A stretch of 64,000 nt of DNA, taken from positions 434,001-498,000 of the forward strand of contig JBAJFE010000016.1 in NCBI GenBank assembly GCA_037903355.1, read 5' to 3'. Below, piece by piece: positions 54,301 through 64,000 of this stretch. Every line of letters starts with the position of its first letter. The first letter of the stretch is position 1. The stretch is from Trichuris trichiura. Lineage: Eukaryota; Nematoda; Enoplea; Trichinellida; Trichuridae. The position numbers were made by a program, and so were the translations under genes. Below the pieces are notes generated by a model, which did no database searches, was not told the DNA's origin, and worked only from the letters and a program-made list of their open reading frames with translations.

Positions 54301-54349
54301 CTCCGCCCTGGGGTGTACAAGAGCTTGTGGTAGAGTTTTCGGGGAACAT
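51344..54349 (-). CDS. Intronless 1001-aa protein, array copy 4; possibly derived from a viral capsid
   Basis: Uninterrupted from ATG at 54349 to the stop at 51344. TTTATT (AATAAA on the minus strand) lies about 60 bases downstream, between the stop and the copia LTR, so the transcript end survived the copia-associated deletion. Shares the PKLKDQN deletion and the C-terminus with copy 3, but the segment around residues 335-370 (RLRFW...NLSG.RPES) with copy 2. Its region around residue 680 (KRRGLVRSAYFGFEEP) is unique. Other conserved blocks are as in copies 1-3. No domain recognised; viral capsid origin is a hypothesis. Confidence 0.85.
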   Translation of the reverse strand: MFPENSTTSSCTPQGGDENNTDPLFLYGKVVKALASLWQPQGTMPITPDLECMPTLSETAYQTTTDNGDGRYNIWQSYSTLSFLQFRRLGADDWEWLIYTTRLLGTYALPSKFIGVRAPVSDTPKLKDQNTVNVRQGVHDNGDDWSFDTLKVSMQYIAQQLAASPPNSYDEDVFLRLIQIGMLVPNIDSMKEDRLTYAVNPEFVGGTFSFGPCSPRHVYRVEATAIPLDRYVAVYWGSTSYMDQFAPEYWDKSVAVIPVRRSDRGGWLIPYTFAHLTSMIFNAQTPVLSVTRGRTRLDAVPLASLSVIPGPERVLFVLLDATTSDRLRFWQSGSADLIFHVPVCNLSGTRPESTNLEPLFWDWLKSGSADRDVGIAWKTLAARSQAGLKPLSAITMAAELFTRKFWPKALPSGSANDPGVVDLNNFATKDPATVHDDVSIPENAKLTEHVVEMPDIEPCDQWVLFWAAPHLHTERPYSYLALFNQESDDIAETFWHPSLPTIVPYIVELRNAPQLQLPNDTAVDVNWAVVVESNYDRHFDVVPCACREAAYAFLMSRDETDTLISQVEPQEAPSCACKISLLIKRLHPFDIGRSTTAPTLNKCGRWWTETKAASDRIARQCGCPDLYLAYETDLESDSDAVAAFQPLLLCRSSPHMRTWTAEWSVKRRGLVRSAYFGFEEPAMLFEGDSQNLLCDYSVHTGSHVHRVGNALGFNKADGETPDFFSAKQMSMFVRQVASLVGGLFEVLTAFNGFNATMVMGLYSEIANGRTIKTLDALWIPTFGHISGWEVNRNNWRLLGGLEFPSVLLRGDDRTKWQNVFFGLTPHYEIKILLMKLGIWNDDGWWPRDLSTLFERRGIQIDSGNLCLLEMQVGESLSARNCVPRAIFFHYDGQAKWLPKEAIAFGGPWQLFDHCAHYSTQCCCSYGSSMPHIKMITPFGVLVHPICPPRFMQICNSVLSSALWIDTVESENGGCETKVTSDYLSIYSEQTMYILSLIQGSR

Positions 54350-55978
54350 TTCTCGTAGTTGGTTACACTGACATCAAATGCTCCAATATCGTCCAATTTA
54401 TGTTGAAACGTTACGTGGCTGAAAACCAGCCGCGAGGATTAACCGTCAACAACGACGAATTCTTAAATAACTGTGTGCGGAGATATAATGACTCATCCAA
54501 AGCTAACCGAAGCTACTCCAGGGTGTAGCATGGACAACCGAAAGTGATTTGCATTAACAGATAGCCGATAGCCAAATTAAGGTCGATTGATGTAAATAAC
54601 AGACAGAGTAGCGGATTACAGTCACACGTTTAAAACAATCCCGCAAGCCCTAAAGCTTTCGCTCTTCTGGCTCGTTACAACAGCGGATACTCCGTAAGAA
54701 GAACAATGTTTCTCTACTAGAACAGACCTAGGAAGCTTCTAAATTTTAAACGCTCGCAGATTAACGAAAAAAAAACGCGAACAGGAAAGTACAGTAAAAA
54801 AACGGACAACAGGAGGAAGGATAATGCGAATTGCCTAACGTAAGTTAACCTTGAGGTAGCGCTATAATCTTTGACGAAAAAGTGGAAGTGAAAGAAGCGG
54901 AGAAAATGTTAATTTGACTGAGTGGTGCGTCCCGAGCTAGCTACCCAACACGTCGGTTGAGAGGGGCTTATTCCGTTTTTCGCCGCGAATAATAAAGTAA
55001 TCTTCGTTGTAATGAAATCTCTCCTAACAGTAAGGTGACAATGAGGCGAACACCGTCGCCTACTTATTCTGCGCGCTTCTTCGCTCTCCTAATGCCGCGT
55101 TAAGCACCGGTGCGATTCTTGACGATTCTGCTCTAGATTTTTGTGCACAGGCAGCAAACCGTGCCGAACCTTGCGCACCCTAATTGAAACAGCAAAATAC
55201 CACAACGCAGACGGGACAGACTTGATTGTTACTACGTTAGCCCCCCCCCCTGCGAAAGCGCTGAGAGAGCCTTAATGCAGGCTTACTCTGTATGACTTTC
55301 TTTTATTGCAAATAAAGCAAAGTTAACCAAACAGAAGAATGATTTTGTCAGTGCTGCAAGTTTTGAGCAATTGCAAAGATTGTGTGTAGCGCCCATTTGA
55401 ATAAAAAAGGTTTTGAACTCCAAAGTGCAACTGACTTGCTTTTCATTTTTCATACTGTAGAAAGTCACGGATTGCTCACGCTTTAAAGCGTGTACGTTTT
55501 TTGTTTGCTCGTTGCGATTCTTGCCGGCTTTGCCTTTAGCGTGTCTGGTCGCATCGAACGGAAATGACTTTTCCGTTAAGCTAAGTGAATATTGCCCTGC
55601 GAATGGGTGATGCTTGTTCATATCGCCCAATAAAGATATTCAAACAGAGCAGTCAGTCGCGACGTACGATATTGCATAGAGAAGGCTGTGGTGAATTGGC
55701 CACATGAGAAGATATGTTTCACTTCAACAGTTGTTTGCATGGAGGATGTCTGTAGTGATGACCATGAAGCTGCTGTAAGATATTCGAGCTTGCTGGTGAG
55801 CACAAGTGTACGATATGAGCCCGAGAGCACAGATTAAAATCAGGTGAATGAGTGGAAGATATGACCCGCCTGATCTTGCGCTTAGAAGGAAGGTGTCGCT
55901 GGGAAACATCTTCCAGTTTATGCACGATATCCGACCTGGCTGGTGAGCATACATGTACGATATGAGCCGGCAAGCATG
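54350..55978. other. 5' flank of copy 4 and distal end of the array
   Basis: The first 150 bases or so match the flanks of copies 1-3. The rest is the same non-coding unit end, with a C-run near 55241, TCGCCTACTTATTCTGCGCG shared between units, and the ACGATATGAGC / AAGATATGACC words from about 55710. Similarity to other units stops at GCAAGCATG (55971-55978). Confidence 0.6.
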
Positions 55979-56900
55979 AGTAAAAGATATGACCCACTTG
56001 AAGGTACATTTGGGAAAAAGAAATGGAGGTAAACGGATGTATGCCCTTTATGGCTTCCAACGAACAAGTTAATCCTGAATGAAACAGATTTATCGCACTA
56101 CCAGTCAAGAAAGAGATATGAAGCTGCTTTTTACTTGTTGGATGAAGACGGTGGCCATCTGTTTGAAAAATGACAGTGTAGCTGGTAACGAGAAGAACGT
56201 TTAAGCAGTCCGTCAAGGGCGCTTGTACTGGAATGTAGCTTGTTAAAATATTTTGCCTTTTATGCTAATTGCTGAAATTTGCAAATAAAAAGAAATTCAA
56301 GTTCGTTCCGTCTTTGCTTCCGCGCATAGAGCGCATACATTTCGAAATTGCACTCGAAAAGCGCCAGCTAGCTCGACCATTTTTTATTTCTAATTATGCG
56401 TCTTTTCTTAACCGCAATGGTTGTAAAGAAACGTGATATGCGCGCTGAATGCCATGCAAATTTGCATTGTGGGATAACCGTTTATTCAACCGATACGGAA
56501 CAACCGAAAATTAGAAAACGTCAGTACAGTTATACTGAGCGACGGGTGTACTACATTTCTCCTCTGCTTCGTAAGGGGCTAACAGTGTGCATTATTAGTC
56601 GCCCTGCACACCAGAACGTCCAAACTTGCTTACGAGCTGAAATCGATTTCACGTTTGGGAACTTTCGTCCGATTGGCAGGCTCGTCCTGACAAACGCTTT
56701 TATGCACGAGATACTGCACTTTCAATGTATTCCCATTGCCCACGAAACGGCCCATATGCCGTCGCTCATTTCTGCTATTATATATCGTTAGCAGAGACAT
56801 ATCATCAGAGTGCGTTATATATGCAGATGCGCACACTTCTCTCGCGCTCTCTTTTCCACATTTCCATTCCGTGCAAACAGCATTTCCCATTGTTGGAATT
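55979..56900. other. Right flank of array; one open frame of unknown status
   Basis: From 56396 (ATG) to 56791 there is a 131-codon plus-strand frame rich in basic residues (MRLFLTAMVVKKRDMRAECH at its start). No domain, no paralogue in the window and no supporting context, so I treat it as unproven. Confidence 0.2.
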
Positions 56901-57006
56901 GGCAGGATGGTTCTGAGCGTTACATCGTTATACTACGCTGCTATGAACTGCCTTCACAAGCGAGTTGTCATATCTTCGACTTCAGCATATAATCAGTGTT
57001 TCTCCG

Positions 57007-58193
57007 CTATGCTATACAAGCATTTTCGTCTTGTATATCTTTTGAATTCCGGAAGTTGACCCGTCCACGACCCGTTGTGCGGACGCCAGACACGTTTCCA
57101 GGTTTAACCATTCCGTCCTCTACTTGCCCCAGTGACACCCTTCGGTAGTCGAAAGGAACTGACCATATATCGTTTGGACAACCTATCGCAGCTGACGTAA
57201 TCATTGACGTCACAAATGAGTGCAGGAATTGTATCAAAAAAACATCCTTTCGGCGGAACAGCAATATCTTTTTGGAAAGCCATTGTCGGCTAATATGATC
57301 ACAGCTGTTATCTATAATTGTCGCCAGTAATCTGATACTGGATAGAACGCGTAGAATCTGCACCACGTTTCGTTGGTACGTGACAAGCTGGTCAATGCCA
57401 AAGCGGAAGTATCCGTACTGTTCCGTGATTTGCATATTGCGCGGCGGGATATCTTTAAGGCGCTGTCGAAGTGCAAGCTTTCAAATGAACCACTCTTCTG
57501 ATGCGCCAACACCACGTATTCTAATGGATGATCTCTTCTGTTTCTTGTTCTTTTCCGGAAACATTTGTCCGGCTTCACGTCTCGCCCATCGAGAGCACAT
57601 CCCATAATATCGTCCATAAGCGTGGGCAAACCGACGCATATGATGTCTTCCACTGCCTTCGAGTAAACGTTAGCCAGCCAATAGGACAATATCATAAAAA
57701 GTGTGCGCCCAATGCAGAGGGGAATTCGTTCGCACACGTGTCGAGATAAAGAATATCTTTTCCATTGTATGCTGGATACAAGCAACATTGCATTATCTTA
57801 ATATCATCTATGCGATGTTGCAGCCAGCAATAAATCATGGATTGTTTATGACGCATAAAAAGGCACCAGTGCCCTTAAATCCAGTGTGCGTCACAGCAGA
57901 TGACCCATATCTTTATCCCATGATATCGTACAAGGCTTATGGCAGCTCTTAAAGGTTGGTAAGCTGATGATCGCCTCTACTTTTCCTTCAGTCCCAATAG
58001 CCAGCGCTTTTTCGCACCATACTAGAGGTAGAGTACTATTTATGTCTCCATTCTCAGAGAATAAAGGCTTCTCTCTGTACTGGGTGTCCATACATGACGC
58101 GTTCCACCACAACATACTTGAAACATACATTTTTATTCGTCCAATAATGCGCTCTTGTATCCTCATTTCATTACACTGAGGTGGTGCTCTCAT
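57007..58193 (-). other. Possible exons of an unrecognised minus-strand gene
   Basis: Three minus-strand stretches have balanced composition and could be exons: about 58190-57960 (TQYREKPLFSENGDINSTLP, PLVWCEKALAIG), about 57750-57480 (LANVYSKAVEDIICVGLPTL, HPLEYVVLAHQKSG) and about 57435-57010 (YGYFRFGIDQLVTYQRNVVQ, GCPNDIWSVPFDYRRVSLGQ). Frames change between them and I could not fix splice sites or a family. It could equally be a pseudogene. Confidence 0.25.
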
Positions 58194-58199
58194 GCGTAC

Positions 58200-60960
58200 G
58201 AATGCCCGCTTCTACAAAGCAAAACGAACAGTCACGCGTACGCCAGAACGAGCTCACGACGACACAGATCAATTTCAAGCTCAAGAGATGAAGAGCACGC
58301 AACACACCGACTGCAATCAACGAAACGCAACGCTTTACTGTAAACAAGATGATGCTCAGGTCACATTTTAAAGAACTTTAGAAGTACCTGCGCAAACTTT
58401 AACTAATCAATAAAGCTTCAGCTTTTCGAACAAAGCAAATTCTGGACTCTCCATTTTCCTCGGATAAACAAGAAGCATCGCGAGAAATAATTACTCACGA
58501 CACCGCATTAGCGACTAACTGTACTCCCTCTCATCGGGAGAAAGCTAACTAGAGAGCAGCAAAGTCAGCTAAGAAATCACAGCCCCCAAGAGAGCCTTAA
58601 AACGGGCAAGAGGAAGAACGGCTTCTGCACAAATACTACGCAATTACGACTACGAAAACAACACACTTATCGGATGTTCAGCTGCAAAACCGAAAATACG
58701 GAAATTGAACAAAAAAAAGCTAACGACGCATAACGCGTCCTACATTCTCAACTGTGCGCTCAAAAATTATTTACACTGTGCGGCACAGACCAAATTAAAC
58801 GATACCTATATTGATTATTATCGCCAACGAAATAGAGTTGTACCACCATAAAATGTTATTTTTAGCTAAGACAGGCGAGTTACAGATAGCCAGTTTCATC
58901 GGATATTGTAAAGGGACACCTACAATCAATCTTACCAACAAAGAGCAGGTACGATTTCAAGGGTACAAAAGTCAGCGTTCAATGCCAAAGTGTTGAAGTG
59001 GAGTACAACAGACAATGAAGAAAAATCTGCTTTCCATGGAAGAAAAAAGGCTGAGGATTATGTAAAGCGAAGCTGTTTTGTCGCTATAACCATTAACTGC
59101 GAGTAAAGAAATGTTATGCGCTACAGTACTAAGTATGAGCAGGAGAGCGCGGTTGCATATCGCGAAAAAAAGAACACATGAAGAACAAGAATGCGTAAAA
59201 ACGGTTTCTCTATTACACCATGAACTACAGTTTAACGCGACGCCGCTTTTAACCATAATCTACTTGACGCGCGTGAAGGGAAGTCAAGTTAAGCAGTTAA
59301 CACAACTTGTACTTACAGATGCATTTTTGTTAAAAAAATATGGTTCGAACGATCTGTTGAGTTGAAAATTTAAGTCTTGTAGATTACGGACCCTATCGCT
59401 CCACTGTAACTTTGCTAGTCGTCCTGTTCTGCTATTGCCTAAGCGTAAGCCTAAACATAAAGGTTATATTTTAGGTTAGACCCAAATAAGAGCAAGACAA
59501 AATACATATGGCTTTCCACAAAGGAGAGTAGAGCATGGCCGCTTGCTATACAGAAACGAACCTGCATTCCTCGGTGGGAGAGGGCCCCAATTTTCTTTTG
59601 AATATAGGCTTGTTCTTAATGAGCGCTCAAGATTATTTTTATTTCGCAATGAGAAAGAAGGAAAATAACAAAAGGATAGAGTTTCCGGCGTATATCCTGT
59701 GCTCAGCGTAAAGTTAAAAGCTTTTTTTGCTCATTGCACATGCTGGTTTCAAAATAATAAAACAAATATTCAATTGGCAGTGTGAAAGTTACGGAGAGTC
59801 TAATTTTTAGCAGCAGTTCTAAAAATTTGGATAGCCTATCTGTGTATACTGTACTGTAACCTGCACTCAGTTGAGACGGTACTTTATTTGCCGTGTTGTC
59901 ATTTCGCGAAGCGTTTTTGGCGAACGCGCCTGCGCTTTGTTGACGAACTATTCACTCAGCGTCAACGATGTTTCGCTTTCGCATCATCATCCCCGTTTTT
60001 TCAGCAAGCTTGGAAAGTATTAATTCTTTCTCTTGAATTGGACTTGTCCCGTCGTTTTTTGCTTGAAAATGCGACACGCGCTGTCATTATTATGATATAC
60101 GACTTGTACGATATCCAAACCTTTTCTGAAGCTTTGATTTTACGATATCAACTAGACGCCAAGAAGTCAAGTTGACAACGAAAACTGCTTATGATGAAGA
60201 TATGACCTCGTTGGATAGTCGTTTTGTGGGAAGGCTTTTGCGGCCACAAAGATATATGGCCTTTAGGATATGAGAGGTTGCTGTTCAGCCTGAATATACG
60301 ATATATGACGTGCGGCAGTGGTGAGCAAAAAGATATGCCCCACTTGATGGCTTCTTAAAGGTGCGGGCTTCATTCAGGAGCAAGGTTTTCATGGAGAAGG
60401 GGAAGAAGCTAGGCTCAAATCGCTGGGCCATCAGCGACGTAATGCTGATGCGCCTGTCTCCTACACGCACACGAAGAAGACCGAAGTTAATATAATACAA
60501 CGGCTGAAGAGCGCTGTAGAAGTAGCCAGCGTTGGACAGCACCTGTTACGGCTAGATGACCTCTGCTTTGAAGGAACTCTGATGACCCACGAAATAGACT
60601 TCATAAGAAAATGGGGATCATCGGTAGCGATACGAGTGTTTGTAGAAGCAGGCAGTTTGTTGAAAACAAAGCGGATGCCCACTGCGGAAGCTCATTGGGT
60701 GTCAGTCACCTGTTGACTATGTTTGCTTGAGGAGCGACGCGATGGGGCAAGCTAGAAAGCTTTGTACGTTACCGAATTCGCAATTGCAGACACCTTACAT
60801 GCAGCAAAATTTCTGACGGTGTATGCAATCTGAAGATATGACCCTCTCGAAGTTTTCGCCAAGAAAAATTGGCATTCAAGTCATTAAGATATATGATATT
60901 TTCAAGATATGCAAGCCGGCTTATGAGCTCAAATGGACGATATCATCTAAATGGGCGATA
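58200..60960. other. Gene-poor interval with one dispersed-repeat copy
   Basis: A copy of the GCCTAAGC...GAACCTGCATTCC dispersed repeat lies at 59395-59575. A minus-strand segment at about 60360-60540 (INFGLLRVRVGDRRISITSL, MAQRFEPSFFPFSMKTLLLN) reads like part of a protein, but no adjoining exons could be placed. Otherwise A/T-rich sequence with no recognised feature. Confidence 0.3.
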
Positions 60961-60973
60961 TTTACACTTAAGA

Positions 60974-61011
60974 CCGCTGATGATGGGTCTCGAATGACCC
61001 GAAAGCTCCGG
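60974..61011 (+). ncRNA. Hammerhead-type ribozyme motif with canonical CTGATGA core
   Basis: CCG, CTGATGA, GGGTC/GACCC stem II, GAAA, GCTC, CGG. Of all copies here this has the textbook CUGAUGA core. It begins a stretch of Penelope-derived debris running to about 61240 that includes AAACGGGACACATG twice and a second motif at 61127-61152 lacking most of stem II. Confidence 0.75.
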
Positions 61012-61240
61012 AGCCTCTTTATATAGAAAACAAACGGGACACATGTTTTTGTACGGGAGTGTGAGTTTTCATATTGAAGAATAATAAATAACAAAGAGGT
61101 TCTTCTTCCGGATCATGATATCATCACCGCTGAAATGACCCGAAAGCTCCGGAAGAAGTAAAACCTCTTTGTTATTTTCACATGAATAAAGACATTCTTC
61201 AATATAACAAACGGGACACATCCGTAATAAATTTCTTCAT
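60974..61240. mobile_element. Penelope-derived ribozyme-bearing fragment
   Basis: Contains two ribozyme-like motifs in the same orientation, a TGTTTTTGTACGGGAGTGTG word shared with the foldback at 28411 (TGCTTTTGTACGGGAGCGTG there), and GGACACATCCGTAATAAA. The order suggests two overlapping partial copies. No coding sequence. Confidence 0.65.
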
Positions 61241-62803
61241 CATGATATCATCCAAATGACAAAAAGAAGTACTCAACATGAAAATATGATAAGTATAATT
61301 GGCAGTAAAGCAGTTGCCTGCGATGTGATCCATGAAGAAAGTCTGACCTTCCCCTTTGTCCAGTTGGAGATTTTTGAAGTAGCGTCTGAAGTGTGGAACC
61401 AAGGTGCGATGCCCAAGTTGATGATATGATCCAGTCGGATCTGTGGTCTGAGAAAGTAGCGTTCACATATGTTACTATATATGGCTTTCTTTTGACGACT
61501 TTATTTCGCTTGAAGAAATCGGCCATTAAGTTTTGATGGAAAAGCACTTATGAAACTATTGTCCTCTAACTCTACTGATGTGCCTCTCTGAATTGTCAAT
61601 AAAGCATCCAAGCAAATAAGCAGTGTTTGGCGTCACTTCATCTCTGTACTTGAGTAGATTTTCTAAGCCGCAAAAGCTCTGTGTTGGATAATCTTTCTGC
61701 TTGCGCTTGCTACACTGTGTATACCAAATTAATTCAGTATGTGCTTGCACACATTTAATCTTAACGCGTTTCAGTTGAATTCAAAAAAGCGCTGCTTTGT
61801 TGTACATTCCTTTATCATCGATTCAAAGTCGGCTGATTGTTGCTTCGGACAAAGTGGCGCCTACCAATTACATCCGTGCAGCTGTGTTGCATCCTTGCGA
61901 TTTGCATTTCCTTATTTTCTCCTTATTATCATAATTTTGCATAACTCATCCTAAGATCAGCGAAACCTTCTCTTACACTTAAGTTACCACCGGTCTTGTA
62001 AATCGGCAATTTGTATAAGATCTGCTGGTCACGCGAGGCATTTGGAAAAATCAATGAGTCTGCACCGCATTCGATTAGTGACAGTTACTGTTTGGCGTCA
62101 AAACATGGCTCGATTTTTTAAAATACCTGAACATCAACAATATTAAACAACGGCCAAAAGGTTCCATCGGCCGTCGACTTGTACTCGATAGTTGTAGCAA
62201 AGTGAAAAGGAATTTTTGACGAGCAAATAAGCATCGCAATATTCAGTGGCTGTTTATCCGAATGCGTAATGAAATGAGTTCACATTTACGATATATACTA
62301 GCTGAATATATACGCCTGAATGTTTGATGCTCGGTCAAATGGGACTAAATAAAACAACGAAGTTAACGAGCAAGCGAAAATTTGGAGAGAAGACGCTTAC
62401 GATCATCAAAATATTGTTAAGATAAGGATTAGCAGGTACGAGCTGCGTGGTGCACGGAAGAAAAATGTCAGCGGAGCAAAGACTGGAGTTGCGAGTCAAC
62501 TAGGCAACGTATGCTTGTTCAGTTAGCGACTGTTTTGTGAGTGAATACCCGAAAAGGCGCTGGGTACCATTAAGAGATTGAAACAGGCCGACAACACGGG
62601 ATATGCGGCATAAGATAGGAACTGTGGACAAGAGCATACGATTTCTAAGGTATCCAAGGCTGGTTTATCAGCTAGAGTGCATGTTGTCAGACAGAAGACG
62701 TGAAATGAAGACGATATAAATAATCAGCGACATATACGTAGTATATAATGTATAATCGACGATATTATCAACGTGACCGTTTGTTGGCATGGAAAGTGTT
62801 CGC
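61241..62803. other. Interval with no recognised gene
   Basis: Contains scattered GATATGA/ATATGATCC words similar to those at the ends of the array units. No convincing frame, repeat array or RNA gene seen. Confidence 0.3.
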
Positions 62804-63077
62804 AATCACGACGATATGTAAGATATGTGATCAAAATGGGGTGCTTTCCGGCTGAAGCACCCGGAGCGAATACATTACTCGTTCAAAGATTCGTGGTGCC
62901 ATCAAGATGCCTGAAGATAACATAGAGAGTTGCGGAAGACGATCACGACGATATGTAAGATATGTGATCAAAATAGGGTGCTTTCCGGCTGAAGCACCCG
63001 GAGCGAACACATTACTTGTTCAAAGGTTCGTGGTGCCATCAAGATGCCTGAAGATAACGCAGAGAGTTGCGGAAGAC
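62804..63077. repeat. Direct duplication, 2 x 137 bp
   Basis: 62804-62940 and 62941-63077 are nearly identical (CGACGATATGTAAGATATGT ... GAGTTGCGGAAGAC). Each copy contains the hairpin GGGTGCTT...AAGCACCC with an 8-bp stem and an 8-base loop. Confidence 0.9.
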
Positions 63078-64000
63078 TGACTGACGGATTTGGAAGACTC
63101 GCAAGCCTGATATTCGTCTGTGTCCTTTCGCTTCGTCCATCAACAATATTACAACAGATTTATGCCGTTACGCCTTATGACAATCACCACATCACTGATT
63201 GGCAGTGAACAGACATTTGCTGAAGCCAGAAAACGATATTTTTGCTCTCAGGTGGACTTTCGCTAACAAGGCCAATGGCTCACCTACGGGTAGTGCGCTA
63301 CTTCTTATTCTATCAAGAATCTTGCACCCAGGAGAAATATATGCAACGGAAGCCCGCGTGAAGCCGAGGAACAATATGCGAAGAAAAGGCGGCTGCCAAA
63401 GATGCACTATTTGCAGTGGCAAATTAAAGATATCTACATGGTGGCGTGGCGCTGACGCGAAGAGCGGGAAAATATTTTACACGAAACTGTATAGTAAACT
63501 GCAAAATGTTTTGCTATTTGAAGTTGACGCATTTTTGAATGATTACGAGTGCCCGGCATGGTACAGATATCTGGAGAACTGAAGATAAATAAAAGTATTG
63601 TGTCCTTATGTTCGTTTTTAAGAATTATTAAACGGCATAAATTATTTCTGCTCAGTCTGGTCGCTTGCAACGTTTCTAAGTTCACGTTTGCGGATTTAGT
63701 ACAACCGAGGGGCCGAACTGTACCGTATTAGTGGTATGCAGGTTCTCCACTAAAACTACGTTCCGTACGCCAGAGCATTGTTTTAATGAGCCACGAAAAC
63801 ACGATGTTATTCTTCTAACGTGTCACTGGTAACCTAGACAATCGTTTTGGAAGTATTTGCGGGAGCAAGAATGGCTTTCTGCTCAAATGATGATAAGAAG
63901 AAACAGCTCCTTAACTAAACGAACGAGCAGTTGAGTGGAAATATTTAAATATTTTCTGTGACTTTGGCTTTTTATTACCCGCAGCGCACAGAATTGAATT
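63078..64000. other. End of window, no supported gene
   Basis: A plus-strand frame at 63199-63582 (begins at TTG) includes RWTFANKANGSPTGSALLLI but has no recognisable domain and no clear exon borders. It may be a fragment of a gene that continues beyond the window or a chance frame. Confidence 0.2.

Noticed and set aside
59888..60175. 95-codon plus-strand frame
   Set aside because: It begins at TTG, has no domain and lies in otherwise featureless sequence.

Overview
The window looks like gene-bearing DNA of a small-genome animal. The evidence is three recognisable animal genes with dense introns of mostly 38-61 bp (a ZYG11-family gene, an HSP110/HSPA4-type chaperone and a vertebrate-type cystathionine beta-synthase), plus mariner, hAT, Ty1/copia and Penelope-like elements of animal type. 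A nematode, perhaps of the Trichuris/Trichinella side, is my best guess, but this is inference and nothing in the window proves it.

Layout. 1-1656 (+): the 3' part of a ZYG11-like gene. 2052-3110: a minisatellite of 149 bp period. 3611-8495 (-): a complete 16-exon HSP110 gene (831 aa) with heat-shock elements just upstream. 8600-13195: a gene-poor stretch with a dispersed repeat and some possible decayed exons. 13196-18255 (+): a complete 9-exon cystathionine beta-synthase gene (505 aa) whose intron 7 is an array of about 325-bp duplications carrying two transposon insertions.

18085-55978 is a tandem segmental array of four units of about 8.3 kb, with unit 4 incomplete. Each complete unit starts with the last 57 codons of cbs (real in unit 1, orphan fragments in units 2 and 3). 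It continues through the remains of an unidentified minus-strand gene and ends with one very long intronless gene on the minus strand. These four genes (22981-26016, 31646-34678, 40005-43025, 51344-54349; 1011, 1010, 1006 and 1001 aa) are intact, strongly diverged from one another in patches and nearly unchanged in others. I do not recognise the family with certainty. An intronless reading frame of this size in an intron-rich genome suggests capture from a virus, and a capsid-like protein of a toti-like double-stranded RNA virus is my leading guess. It is the strongest candidate here for an undescribed system.

The array is a good recorder of transposition because paralogous units supply empty sites: a mariner in unit 1, a 293-bp Penelope-derived foldback in unit 2, and a defective copia element that bridges a deletion of about 4.5 kb between units 3 and 4. 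The copia element contains a hAT MITE and a 3.5-kb insertion made of two Penelope-derived palindromes. The Penelope-derived copies carry short motifs that fit hammerhead ribozymes with a loop-less, palindromic stem III, as known for Penelope-like elements.

55979-64000 is gene-poor: more ribozyme-bearing Penelope debris at about 60970-61240, a 137-bp duplication and a few open stretches I cannot identify.
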